Below, piece after piece: positions 26,672 through 34,697 of a stretch of DNA of 64,000 bases. Under the pieces are notes generated by a model. The model ran no database searches. It had not been told where the DNA came from and saw only the letters and a list, made by a program, of their open reading frames with translations. Position 1 is the stretch's first letter. Each line of letters begins with the position of its first letter. The DNA comes from a virus, in IMG/VR virus record IMGVR_UViG_3300009702_000023, positions 1 through 64,000 of that record. One strand, given 5' to 3'. Position numbers and translations under genes: made by a program.

Positions 26672-27091
26672 ATGATCAAATATATAAATCAAATAATATT
26701 GAATGAGAGTCAAAAAATAAAATATATTGTCAAAGATGATGCACCAAATACATTTGAGAGCCTTGTAAACACTCCTAGCTTAGTTGTATGGTCGGGAGAG
26801 AGCCACAACACAATATTTCAAGATAAAACCGTCAATTGGGCATTTCGTGCGTTACATGATACGGTACATCTTGCAACTAGGATAGGGTTTGCTCCTGAAG
26901 AAGAAGTTAGACTGGCTAAAATTCAGGCAAATAAATACTCAAAAAATTGCCAACAACTAATTGCAGACTTAATATATATTGAAGTTGCGGAACAAGCCAA
27001 ATATTATAAACAATTTAATCAATTTCTAGGTGACAAACAAATACAATTCACTATGAAACATTTAAATAAATTAGGCTATGTATTTAATTAA
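26672..27091 (+). CDS. Hypothetical phage protein
   Basis: 139 residues, mostly helical after residue 65. RALHDTVHLATRIGF contains two histidines and an Asp in a helix, which could be a metal site but is not a full HD domain. First gene of the operon that contains the amidoligase; CGGGAGAG ribosome site. Not recognised further. Confidence 0.75.
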   Translation: MIKYINQIILNESQKIKYIVKDDAPNTFESLVNTPSLVVWSGESHNTIFQDKTVNWAFRALHDTVHLATRIGFAPEEEVRLAKIQANKYSKNCQQLIADLIYIEVAEQAKYYKQFNQFLGDKQIQFTMKHLNKLGYVFN

Positions 27092-27106
27092 ACCGGGAGA
27101 AAAAAC

Positions 27107-27457
27107 ATGAAAATAATACTTGCGCTTAATACAGATCATCCAAGCGAAGAGGCTATAATTAAGTCACTAGACTTACCATATCAAAAACTAATTGGTTGTT
27201 ACAAGGGTCAATGTGAAGATAGCTATATGGTTGAATACAAAAATCTATGTGATTTATATAAAATTGTGGCTTTGGCTCAAAAACATAACCAAGAATCAAT
27301 CCTAAGTATTGGTGATGATCTTAGTTGTATCCTGAAATACATCAAATTGACTCAGGATGATGTTTCATTGGGAACATGGACTCAAGTACCCAAAGCTGAA
27401 GCATTCAACTGTGACGCTTGGAGCTTGATTGACGGTCAATATTATATTTGTAAATAA
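27107..27457 (+). CDS. Hypothetical protein, possibly truncated by a stop
   Basis: 116 residues after ACCGGGAG. Mixed alpha/beta with several Cys. Directly after the TAA the same frame stays open for 38 more codons (27458-27571) with coding-like residues (HKLWIEFHESNEAKCL). The stop may therefore be a recent nonsense change shortening a protein of about 155 residues. No family recognised. Confidence 0.75.
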   Translation: MKIILALNTDHPSEEAIIKSLDLPYQKLIGCYKGQCEDSYMVEYKNLCDLYKIVALAQKHNQESILSIGDDLSCILKYIKLTQDDVSLGTWTQVPKAEAFNCDAWSLIDGQYYICK

Positions 27458-27574
27458 AATAATCATAAGTTATGGATTGAATTTCATGAGTCAAATGAAG
27501 CCAAATGTTTAAGTAATATGTTAGATAATTTATCTAATAAAGATGAAGAAAAATTGAAAAATTATTTATTTTAA
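27458..27574 (+). pseudogene. In-frame extension of the 27107 gene beyond its TAA
   Basis: 38 codons then TAA, in the same frame as the upstream gene, with no start codon or ribosome site of its own near the beginning. Reads as the lost C-terminus of the preceding protein, or as a readthrough product. Confidence 0.45.
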
Positions 27575-27602
27575 TCAATGATTGAAAATCGGGAGATAAA
27601 TA

Positions 27603-27779
27603 ATGTATAAACTAATTGCTTTAAATGATGGAACATGGGAGATTAAATTCTATTACAGCAATGGCATTCCTTGGAATAAATCATTTGTCAAGGCGACGCC
27701 AACGGATTGTTTAAGTATTGCTGCGGGTTTAGGCATTCATTTAGAACCCCAGCACAAAATATTATTAACGCTTGTTTAA
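27603..27779 (+). CDS. 58-residue hypothetical protein
   Basis: Starts MYKLIALNDGTWEI after ATCGGGAG. Beta-rich opening with WEIKFYY. No motif recognised. Confidence 0.65.
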   Translation: MYKLIALNDGTWEIKFYYSNGIPWNKSFVKATPTDCLSIAAGLGIHLEPQHKILLTLV

Positions 27780-27828
27780 TTGTATTAAATATGTAATAAT
27801 CGAATAATATTAAACCGGGAGAAAAATA

Positions 27829-27978
27829 ATGTCAGCAAAAATAATAGGCTTTAAAACAAAAAGATTGATTGAAAACCAAACCGAGTTAAATACTGAATTG
27901 TCTCTATGGGAGAAACAAAAACCAAAAAAGAGACGTCGTGTTAAATTATCATCTTTAACTTCCGGAGGTGTAAAGTGA
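27829..27978 (+). CDS. 49-residue basic protein
   Basis: Starts MSAKIIGFKTKR after ACCGGGAG. Basic patch KKRRRVK near the end. The final codons contain the GGAGGT that serves the amidoligase GTG start, and the stop overlaps that GTG, so translation is coupled. Confidence 0.65.
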   Translation: MSAKIIGFKTKRLIENQTELNTELSLWEKQKPKKRRRVKLSSLTSGGVK

Positions 27979-29015
27979 AAACGGAGCTTAAGTTAAATAA
28001 AAACATAAAATTGAGTAAAACCCAATTGCATTATTACAATAAATTGTCGAGTAAAGACAAACAAAAATATCTATTGTCAAAATTGGGAGTGAAATTTGGT
28101 GTTCCTATGAAGGTTGATAAACTTCATAATTATAAAATTGATAAATTATGTCAAAAAGGGAGAAATAGCATATTGCGTCAATTTCGGGAGATAACTAATT
28201 GTTCCAGTTGTGCGGAGCACAAACCAATAAATGGACTTAAAGGTTCATTCTGGGTGGGAGTGGAAATTGAATGCAATATACCTGATTATATTGGGGAATG
28301 CACTGAATGTGGTGGAACTAGTGAGGTAACATGTTATGATTGTGGCGGTAATGGTTGTGAAGAATGTGGTGGTTATGGTGAAATTAATTGTCTCGAATGT
28401 GATAGCGGGAGCATGGGTTTTAATTATTTAAGAGACAAAATTAAACAAGCCGGGATTAGACGAGCTTCAGTGCGTCGAGATGCGTCTCTATGCTCAGTTT
28501 GTGGTGGGGTGGAGATTACCCTTCTCTTTAATGCTGCGCGTAGCTATGAGCCTCTCAGGCGCTTGTGCGACCTTTTGGGTGACCTAGATGCTGAAATTGA
28601 TTCTGATTGCGGTTTACATGTTCATTTAGATATGAAAGATAGGACAAAAAGACAAGTTATGTATATGAGTAAAAAAATAGAAAAATACATTATTCCTCTG
28701 TCTCTTATGGTCCCTGCGTCAAGACGAGATAATAGATATTGTAGATTAAAAGCCGGAGATATTGATAAACATAATGATAGATATAACGCAATTAATACTG
28801 ACTCGTGGAGAAAACATAAAACAATTGAGATTAGACTGCATTCCGGGAGCACTAATTTTAAGAAAATTAAGAATTGGATTGAATTATTGCGAAAAATTGT
28901 TAATAAACCCGGTCCTAAGGTTAAATTAAACGAAACTAATGAAATGATCCGACATTTGGGCATTAAATACCCATTGGCAAGATATATTAAACAGCGGGAG
29001 AAAAAACATGTGTAA
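27975..29015 (+). CDS. Amidoligase (COOH-NH2 ligase) with zinc-finger insert
   Basis: 346 residues, GTG start with GGAGGT. The core matches the phage/bacterial Amidoligase_2 family of the glutamine-synthetase-like fold: VGVEIE at residues 94-99, DCGLHVHLD near 211-219, and RKHKTIEIRLHSGSTN near 278-293. Inserted after the first strand are four CxxC pairs (109-142: CTEC, CYDC, CEEC, CLEC, three followed by GG), a DnaJ-like double zinc module, plus CSVC at 173. It probably forms an amide between an ATP-activated carboxylate and an amine. Overlaps the glutamine amidotransferase gene by 8 bases. Confidence 0.88.
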   Translation: MKTELKLNKNIKLSKTQLHYYNKLSSKDKQKYLLSKLGVKFGVPMKVDKLHNYKIDKLCQKGRNSILRQFREITNCSSCAEHKPINGLKGSFWVGVEIECNIPDYIGECTECGGTSEVTCYDCGGNGCEECGGYGEINCLECDSGSMGFNYLRDKIKQAGIRRASVRRDASLCSVCGGVEITLLFNAARSYEPLRRLCDLLGDLDAEIDSDCGLHVHLDMKDRTKRQVMYMSKKIEKYIIPLSLMVPASRRDNRYCRLKAGDIDKHNDRYNAINTDSWRKHKTIEIRLHSGSTNFKKIKNWIELLRKIVNKPGPKVKLNETNEMIRHLGIKYPLARYIKQREKKHV

Positions 29016-30021
29016 AATATTAACATTTACAAACGGCGCTAAGCTTAATACGAGTGATATACAAAAAATCGGTCAAGAAATGTTATACCTTGACCCAGAC
29101 GGTTTTGGTTATGCAATTAAAGGAACTAAAGGCATATTCGGTGAGAAATATATCGGTTCTAAATTCACGGTCAGTATTACCAATACTAAGCCTCTCCCTA
29201 AAATGCTATTAGAGCCTTTAAGAGAAACATTCGGCGAATACTCCAAGATTGATGGCCCCGCGTTGTTCCATGGCCGGACTTCGACTAATTGTCTTAATCT
29301 TAATAATACTCATCCTATACAAAAAAATAATTGGAATTTAATACATAATGGTGTCGTAACCGATCATGGTCCTAAATATAAAATGATTACAACTAATGAC
29401 TCGGAACATGTATTAGAACATTTGATAAACGGTGGCATTAAAGAGGTCTCCGAACATCTCAGCGGGTATTATGCATTTACAGCCATTGACCCTAACGGAT
29501 TACTCCACATTTGTCGTGACGATGTTGCTAAACTCTTCTCCACTTGGTCCCCATCTCACGAAACATATATATTTAGTACCACTCCCGATTTGCTGACTAA
29601 TATAGCTAAATTGTGTAATATTACAATTGACTCAATAGAATTAGTAAAATCAGAAACTTATTCAACCTGGAATAATAATGAATTGATTAATGCCGAGACT
29701 TTTAACTCTCGTGGGTTTACATCACATGAACAAAAACATTCTAAACGCTCATTGGGGTATGATCTCCCGAATTCCGGGGATAATATAGTCGATGTTACAG
29801 ATACGGGTGATAATTATAACTATGATGATTATAATGACGATTATTATAATGAACTGGACTATTTAGACGATGAATATAAAATCTACGACGATCATGGCTC
29901 CCGAATGACGGTCTCCGAATTTTATCAATTAGATGATATTAATCAATTATTATGTACTATTGTGCGTCCTGATGGTACGGAGATTAATTTAACTAAATAC
30001 GAAAAATATTATGCGGGGTGA
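29008..30021 (+). CDS. Class II glutamine amidotransferase-like protein
   Basis: 337 residues starting MCKIL: Cys2 is the N-terminal nucleophile of class II (Ntn) glutamine amidotransferases. Further family features: HGRTST near residue 91, NTHPI near 103, LIHNGVV near 112 and GYYAFTAID near 155. It would release ammonia from glutamine. The C-terminal third is Asp/Tyr-rich and low in complexity. CGGGAGAAAAAAC precedes the ATG, and the start overlaps the amidoligase end, so ammonia transfer to an amidoligase partner is likely. Confidence 0.88.
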   Translation: MCKILTFTNGAKLNTSDIQKIGQEMLYLDPDGFGYAIKGTKGIFGEKYIGSKFTVSITNTKPLPKMLLEPLRETFGEYSKIDGPALFHGRTSTNCLNLNNTHPIQKNNWNLIHNGVVTDHGPKYKMITTNDSEHVLEHLINGGIKEVSEHLSGYYAFTAIDPNGLLHICRDDVAKLFSTWSPSHETYIFSTTPDLLTNIAKLCNITIDSIELVKSETYSTWNNNELINAETFNSRGFTSHEQKHSKRSLGYDLPNSGDNIVDVTDTGDNYNYDDYNDDYYNELDYLDDEYKIYDDHGSRMTVSEFYQLDDINQLLCTIVRPDGTEINLTKYEKYYAG

Positions 30022-30024
30022 TTT

Positions 30025-30219
30025 ATGGACCACATTATAATTGCATTTACTATATGTTTATTATTATATAAATACTTTGGTTTATCATTATTAGGTTGTT
30101 TTTTTATATTAATGTTTCTAGGTATAGGTAAAGAATTTACTGATACTTATGTTTCATATGTTGATTTATTATGCAATACAATCGGTTTTATGTTATTTTA
30201 TGTTTTTACTGAACATTAA
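30025..30219 (+). CDS. Two-span membrane protein
   Basis: 64 residues with hydrophobic spans at about 3-33 and 45-61, Cys in each span. Preceded by GCGGGGTGATTT. Last gene of the amidoligase operon. Function unknown. Confidence 0.65.
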   Translation: MDHIIIAFTICLLLYKYFGLSLLGCFFILMFLGIGKEFTDTYVSYVDLLCNTIGFMLFYVFTEH

Positions 30220-30266
30220 ATCCTAAAATGACGTATAAAACGATTTATAACATACTTCTCCCTTTA

Positions 30267-30298
30267 ATATCCCGGTCTTATATGATCGGGGTATTTTT
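30267..30298 (+). terminator. Terminator of the amidoligase operon
   Basis: ATATCCCGGTC pairs with GATCGGGGTAT (11 pairs, two G-U) around TTATAT, followed by a T-run. Confidence 0.8.
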
Positions 30299-30299
30299 A

Positions 30300-30727
30300 A
30301 CTCTAGAGGTAATTTCTCCCGAAACTCGTATTGAGGCAAGTCACTCAAAAATTGTGGTAATTTTTTTCGTTTATATTTTTTTCTTGTTGATTCGTCCCGG
30401 CTATCGCTGCTCCCGCTTTTGGCTCCGCAGCGGCCTGACTTATTATTTTGAATTAGCTTTTGGTTTACATTTAATAAAGCTGTCGCTATACCTTATATAT
30501 ATAAAAGGGATGTTTGGATCGCCCCGGTGGCACCTATTTAAGGCTCCTGAGTTTCTTTCTACCCCGTTTGCCCCCACTTATGTATTAGGCTGGTCGACGA
30601 ATAAGCTTTACAGCACTTATTTGCATGCCTGTCTTTAACTCCGATCTTTTAAGACTTCTAGAGTAGGTAGGCTTACCCCTTACATGGTCTTTACAGTAAT
30701 ATTTGTTAATCAACAACACTACTATAC
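30300..30727 (-). ncRNA. Candidate minus-strand structured RNA
   Basis: A strong minus promoter predicts a start near 30727. The following 300-400 bases are much richer in G and C than the neighbourhood, hold no plausible coding frame, and show several hairpins: nested ACUC/GAGU with GUCUU/AAGAU (near 30630-30660), AAUAA..GCU/AGC..UUAUU (near 30600-30620), CGCUGC/GCAGCG (near 30410-30440). The 3' end is not defined. Could act in trans or be antisense to the amidoligase operon end. Confidence 0.5.
30696..30711 (-). promoter_or_regulatory. Late-promoter-like variant
   Basis: TTAACAAATATTACTG on the minus strand, matching the first 12 bases of the late element. It lies just downstream of the sigma70-like minus promoter and could give the candidate RNA a second, late start. 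Confidence 0.4.
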
Positions 30728-30733
30728 ACATAT

Positions 30734-30762
30734 ACTATAGCATAGTGGGTTTAGGATGTCAA
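30734..30762 (-). promoter_or_regulatory. Strong minus-strand sigma70-like promoter
   Basis: On the minus strand: TTGACA at 30757-30762, 17-base spacer, TATAGT at 30734-30739. No minus-strand gene follows, which points to a non-coding transcript. Confidence 0.7.
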
Positions 30763-30785
30763 GAATTATTTTTAATATAATAAAG

Positions 30786-30814
30786 TTGTATTAAAATAAA
30801 AGATGTATTATATT
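30786..30814 (+). promoter_or_regulatory. Sigma70-like promoter for the repeat-protein locus
   Basis: TTGTAT at 30786-30791, 17-base spacer, TATATT at 30809-30814. AAAGGAG and the first ATG (30834) follow. Confidence 0.7.
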
Positions 30815-30833
30815 ATGTATAAAGGAGTGATAA

Positions 30834-31037
30834 ATGAAACGAGTCTTAAAACGCTTTAAAAGCCTTATAGGATGTGTTGATAGTTATGTGTGTGAAACAC
30901 TAGCCCCGGATGGTAAAAAGGCCGTGTGCAGCCAATGTGGCCTTGTGACGAATAGTTGTGACTCACTTCCATTTTTTCAAAAAAGAGTAGACAAACCCAC
31001 CGACATATATTATTGTGGTTGTCGTGGTTGGAACTAA
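30834..31037 (+). CDS. Cys-rich small protein
   Basis: 67 residues with CSQCG, CDS and CGCRGW, a probable zinc ribbon, after a basic N-terminus (MKRVLKRFKSL). AAAGGAG site. First gene of the locus; function unknown. Confidence 0.7.
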   Translation: MKRVLKRFKSLIGCVDSYVCETLAPDGKKAVCSQCGLVTNSCDSLPFFQKRVDKPTDIYYCGCRGWN

Positions 31038-31054
31038 AAACGGGAGAATATAAT

Positions 31055-31279
31055 ATGAAATACATAATACATGATGTGATATTAATAATTTTGATTATTA
31101 TTATTACGGCAATTGGTAATAATTTAATATATGCGGCACAGACTAAAAGGTGTAGCCCCGAAATTACACAACTAGAAAGAACAAGACAAATTAAACAAAT
31201 TGTGGTAAAATTAGATGAGGCAATTAAAAGAGCCAAACTAGACCAGAAAAAAAGAGAAATTGAGTTAAAATTGAGGTAA
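31055..31279 (+). CDS. Single-span membrane protein with coiled coil
   Basis: 74 residues from the ATG at 31055 after CGGGAGAAT. Membrane segment at about residues 5-25 and then a charged helix (residues 35-74) likely to form a coiled coil. A longer frame upstream has no ribosome site. Confidence 0.7.
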   Translation: MKYIIHDVILIILIIIITAIGNNLIYAAQTKRCSPEITQLERTRQIKQIVVKLDEAIKRAKLDQKKREIELKLR

Positions 31280-31286
31280 ATAAAAT

Positions 31287-31610
31287 ATGAAAATTTGTAA
31301 TGGTAATTTAACCATAAATAAAGACAATGTTAATGATTTTAAAAACCTTGAAGTTGTAATAGGACGTATAAAATTTGAAAATAAAGTTAAATTTAATGCA
31401 CCTAAATTAAAAATTGTTGGCTCTTGGATTTTTATGAATGAAGGTATGGAGTTTAATGCGCCAAAATTACAAATTATTATGGGAGCTATTAAGATGGTTA
31501 ATAATGCCAAGTTTAATGCACCGAAATTAGAAATAGTCTGTGACTATGTTGGTTTATATAATGGCGCTAAATTAATAGCCCCAAAATTAAAAATAAAGGC
31601 AGGTAAATAA
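31287..31610 (+). CDS. APKL-repeat protein (short paralogue)
   Basis: 107 residues. After an N-terminal INKDNVNDF segment come three to four units of about 23 residues of the form KFNAPKLxIVG, a leucine-rich-like beta solenoid pattern. The N-terminus closely matches that of the 36081 protein (MKI..G.L.INKDNVNDF), so the two are paralogues; this copy lacks the long C-terminal domain. Role unknown, perhaps binding. Confidence 0.75.
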   Translation: MKICNGNLTINKDNVNDFKNLEVVIGRIKFENKVKFNAPKLKIVGSWIFMNEGMEFNAPKLQIIMGAIKMVNNAKFNAPKLEIVCDYVGLYNGAKLIAPKLKIKAGK

Positions 31611-32167
31611 TGAAATATCTATTAATTGTATTATCTTTTAGTTTGCTTTATTGTGGCAAATCTCTTCACTACGGGCCGGTATGCCATAGTGAGCTAAGAC
31701 CAGGGGCATTAGACACAGTGCCAACATTGGGCCGTTATGGAGCAATGAGCACCTATCCACTATACTCCTGTGTTAATTCCCCGGACAATGTTGTTGTGGA
31801 GCGAGATGCGAGGGTTATATACTCAGTTTATATACCCAGGGGTCGGAAGCATCGTAAAATATCGTATTCGGCTTATGGCGAATTAACTAATGACGTGGGT
31901 AAACAAATGGAAGTGGATTGGTATTTTGTTTTATCTGATAGCCCGACTAATGTATTAGGCACAGAGATTACAAGACGAAAGGGATATAATATTAGCCCCG
32001 AAATGCACCATGGGATTGTTGGAGAGTCGGGGGTATATGTATTCCCTAAAGAGTTTCATGGTTATTTAAATTTTGTTGTATATTCTGCAAGTGGCGAGTT
32101 AAATTATTTTAACGAGATGGTGAAAGTTGAAACCTATGGTCAAATGTCAGTAGTTAATTTACACTAA
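31610..32167 (+). CDS. Secreted protein, possible lipoprotein
   Basis: 185 residues. N-terminal signal (MKYLLIVLSFSLLYCGKS) with Cys at residue 15, a non-standard lipobox. The remainder is beta-rich with two more Cys, likely an extracellular or periplasmic domain. Overlaps the upstream stop by one base. Confidence 0.7.
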   Translation: MKYLLIVLSFSLLYCGKSLHYGPVCHSELRPGALDTVPTLGRYGAMSTYPLYSCVNSPDNVVVERDARVIYSVYIPRGRKHRKISYSAYGELTNDVGKQMEVDWYFVLSDSPTNVLGTEITRRKGYNISPEMHHGIVGESGVYVFPKEFHGYLNFVVYSASGELNYFNEMVKVETYGQMSVVNLH

Positions 32168-32178
32168 GGGAATATAAT

Positions 32179-33249
32179 ATGAAAGGATATAAAGCATTTA
32201 ATAAAGATTTAACTTGTCGAAAGTTTCAGTTTGAAATTGGCAAAACTTATGAGCATTCGGGAGAATTAAGTTTATGTAACTCGGGTTTTCATTTTTGCAC
32301 CAAATTGGCAGATTGTTTTAGTTATTATATTTTTAGTGATAAACCTATTATTTGCGAAGTTGAAATATTGGGTAAAGTATTAACAGATAGTCAACGAGAC
32401 TCTAAAGCCTGTACTGATAAAATAAAAATTATTAGAAAATTATCATGGGATGAAGTTTTAAATTTAAGCAATTCGGGCTATAATAATTCGGGCTATAATA
32501 ATTCGGGCAATTATAATTCGGGCAATTATAATTCGGGCGATTATAATTCTGGTCATTATAATTCGGGCTATCGTAATTCGGGTCATTATAATTCGGGCAA
32601 TCGTAATTCGGGCAATTATAATTCGGGCGATTATAATTCTGGTCATTATAATTCGGGCTATCGTAATTCGGGCAATTATAATTCGGGCGATTATAATTCG
32701 GGCGATTATAATTCGGGCTATCGTAATTCGGGCAATTATAATTCGGGCTATCGTAATTCGGGCGATTATAATTCGGGCGATTATAATTCGGGCGATTATA
32801 ATTCGGGCTATCGTAATTCGGGCAATTATAATTCGGGCGATTATAATTCGGGCTATCGTAATTCGGGCAATTATAATTCGGGCAATTATAATTCGGGCAA
32901 TTATAATTCGGGCAATTGTAATTCGGGTTTTTTTAACACTAACAATCCTAAACTTAGATTATTTAATAAAGAAACAAATTATGAATCTAGTAATGAGATA
33001 TATAATAAATTACAAAAATTACAAAAATATAGTAAACCCATTTTAATATGGGTTTCAGAAAATAAAATGACTGATCAAGAAAAAAAAGACAATCCTAAAT
33101 ATGAAACAACTAAAGGATATTTAAAATATACTGGCAAACAAAAATGGGATAAATTAAGTAAAGAGGATGAGGATTGGCTTACATCATTGCCCGAATTTGA
33201 CTCTGATATATTTTTTGAATTAACAGGACTAAAACTGGAGAAAAAATAA
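32179..33249 (+). CDS. NSGxx pentapeptide-repeat protein with DUF7666-like head
   Basis: 356 residues. Residues 1-95 resemble DUF7666 (KAFNKDLTCRKFQFEIGKTY, then CNSGFHFC and EVEILGKV). Residues 98-252 are 31 units of N-S-G-x-x, matching the Asn/Gly pentapeptide repeats of PPE-MPTR-type proteins, which can form a beta solenoid. The C-terminal domain (from about 255) has NKMTDQEKKDNP and LPEFDSDIFFELTG and is shared with the 52036 protein. Function unknown. Confidence 0.8.
   Translation: MKGYKAFNKDLTCRKFQFEIGKTYEHSGELSLCNSGFHFCTKLADCFSYYIFSDKPIICEVEILGKVLTDSQRDSKACTDKIKIIRKLSWDEVLNLSNSGYNNSGYNNSGNYNSGNYNSGDYNSGHYNSGYRNSGHYNSGNRNSGNYNSGDYNSGHYNSGYRNSGNYNSGDYNSGDYNSGYRNSGNYNSGYRNSGDYNSGDYNSGDYNSGYRNSGNYNSGDYNSGYRNSGNYNSGNYNSGNYNSGNCNSGFFNTNNPKLRLFNKETNYESSNEIYNKLQKLQKYSKPILIWVSENKMTDQEKKDNPKYETTKGYLKYTGKQKWDKLSKEDEDWLTSLPEFDSDIFFELTGLKLEKK
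32470..32934 (+). repeat. 31 tandem 15-base repeats (coding)
   Basis: Units of AATTCGGGC plus six variable bases, e.g. AATTCGGGCAATTAT, in perfect 15-base register. Encodes N-S-G-x-x. Near-identical units recur at 52054-52338. Confidence 0.95.
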
Positions 33250-33395
33250 TGACATGGATTATGTTAGCACTTTGTTTACATGGTAGTCCCATGATTGTCA
33301 ATTTCGGGAGTGATAAAAATAAATGTGAGGTTGTTGCTAACGAATTTATAAGGTCAGGCATGAAATGTGATTTTAAATGTTTGAGAATAAAATAA
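33249..33395 (+). CDS. 48-residue hypothetical protein
   Basis: ATG overlaps the upstream stop (TAATG). Starts MTWIMLALCLHGSPM, weakly hydrophobic, and has three Cys in CDFKCLR and NKCEVV. The pattern may be a short exported protein. Function unknown. Confidence 0.55.
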   Translation: MTWIMLALCLHGSPMIVNFGSDKNKCEVVANEFIRSGMKCDFKCLRIK

Positions 33396-33411
33396 AAGAG
33401 GAGATTAAATA

Positions 33412-34686
33412 ATGATTGAAAAATTAACAGATAAACAAGAAAAATTAGTTTCGGTTTATAGAGATAAATGGCTGGAAATCGGGAGATCAGTTAAACCTAT
33501 AGATAAAGAAAAAACCACAAAGTCAATTAATTGGCTATATAAATTTGGGAAACGTAGTGAAACCCCTTATATGTGGTTTTGTGATAGCCCATTACAAATG
33601 CAATTAATAATTAATTTATTGCGAGATGAAGATTTTAAAAAAGTATTGGTGGAAAATCTTAGGTCTAATCTAGGGTCTAATCTTAGGTCTAATCTTAGGT
33701 TTAATCTAGGGTCTAATTTAGAGTCTAATCTTAGGTCTAATCTAGGGTCTAATCTAGGGTCTAATCTTAGGTCTAATCTAGGGTCTAATCTTAGGTCTAA
33801 TCTAGGGTCTAATTTAGAGTCTAATCTTTGGTCTAATCTAGGGTCTAATCTTTGGTCTAATCTAGGGTCTAATCTTTGGTCTAATCTTAGGTCTAATCTT
33901 AGGTCTAATCTTAGGTCTAATCTAGGGTCTAATCTTAGGTCTAATCTAGGGTCTAATCTTAGGTCTAATCTTTGGTCTAATCTAGGGTCTAATCTTTGGT
34001 CTAATCTAGGGTCTAATTTAGAGTCTAATCTTTGGTCTAATCTTAGGTCTAAAAATTTAAAATTTGAACATTTTTTTAGTCCCAATATTGAATCGTATTG
34101 GGTCGGATATTATGATTATATTTTACATGAATTATTTCCGGAAAAAATAAATGAATTTGAAGAATTTAGTAAAAATTGTATAAATTTTTATAAAAATACA
34201 TATTTAATTGTCCCATTTGAAAATATTTGTTTTATTTCAGAAAGGCCAATAGAATATAATTTAAATGAAGAAGGTAGATTACATAGTTTAGATAAACCAT
34301 CAATGAAATTTAAAGATGGATATGAATTTTATAGTTTAGATGGTATAACTATAGATAAAACAATTATTGATGCTTGTAATGAAAAAACGGAGCCCAATAA
34401 AATATTAAGTTTAAAAAATGTAGAGCAAAGATTAGTTGGAATTAAATATTTTGGAATTGAGAATATGTTAGAACAATTGGGGGGTAAAATTATAGATGAA
34501 TATAAATATTATAAATTATTAGAGGTTGAAATCGAGGGTAGCAAAGAAAAACTATTGCAGATGGAAAATCAAAGTGGTAATCAAATACATTACGAATTTG
34601 TAACTCCCGATATTACTACTTGCAAAAAAGCATTATCTTGGAGAATAGGATTAGATATATATAATGAACCAAAAGCAATCTCATAA
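33412..34686 (+). CDS. DUF6745-like protein with SNLx repeat insert
   Basis: 424 residues. The N-terminal 80 and C-terminal 210 residues match the DUF6745 pattern: YWVGYYDYI, then IVPFENICFISERP, NEEGRLHS, KDGYEFYSLDGI and a C-terminal PDITTCKKALSWRIGL. Between them are 33 units of N-L-x-S (x = R, G, E, W or F). Family members often carry short tandem repeats of V-x-D-Q type at this point; here the repeat sequence is different. Function of the family unknown. Confidence 0.8.
   Translation: MIEKLTDKQEKLVSVYRDKWLEIGRSVKPIDKEKTTKSINWLYKFGKRSETPYMWFCDSPLQMQLIINLLRDEDFKKVLVENLRSNLGSNLRSNLRFNLGSNLESNLRSNLGSNLGSNLRSNLGSNLRSNLGSNLESNLWSNLGSNLWSNLGSNLWSNLRSNLRSNLRSNLGSNLRSNLGSNLRSNLWSNLGSNLWSNLGSNLESNLWSNLRSKNLKFEHFFSPNIESYWVGYYDYILHELFPEKINEFEEFSKNCINFYKNTYLIVPFENICFISERPIEYNLNEEGRLHSLDKPSMKFKDGYEFYSLDGITIDKTIIDACNEKTEPNKILSLKNVEQRLVGIKYFGIENMLEQLGGKIIDEYKYYKLLEVEIEGSKEKLLQMENQSGNQIHYEFVTPDITTCKKALSWRIGLDIYNEPKAIS
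33655..34050 (+). repeat. 33 tandem 12-base repeats (coding)
   Basis: Units such as AATCTTAGGTCT and AATCTAGGGTCT in a 12-base register, encoding N-L-x-S. All units are the same length, so copy-number change keeps the frame. Confidence 0.95.
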
Positions 34687-34697
34687 AGGAGAAAATT

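Larger units (their letters stand above)
30220..30833. other. 614-base non-coding region
   Basis: Contains the operon terminator (30267-30298), a GC-richer segment (about 30380-30690) without plausible genes, a minus-strand sigma70 promoter (30734-30762), a late-element variant (30696-30711) and the plus promoter at 30786-30814. A plus frame at 30228-30638 has no ribosome site and odd composition. Confidence 0.6.

Noticed and set aside
30228-30638. Plus-strand reading frame of 136 codons
   Set aside because: No ribosome site; it crosses the operon terminator at 30267-30298 and has unusual composition. Better explained as non-coding.
32464-32646. Open minus-strand frame across the 15-base repeats (also at 52045-52305)
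   Set aside because: Produced automatically by the repeat unit; the plus-strand frame has the ribosome site and unique flanking domains.
32470-34050. Tandem repeats considered as a CRISPR array or iteron origin
   Set aside because: Units are contiguous, with no spacers, stay in codon register and encode regular peptides.
33567-34085. Minus-strand frame of R-L-D repeats
   Set aside because: Antisense shadow of the 12-base coding repeat; no start signals.
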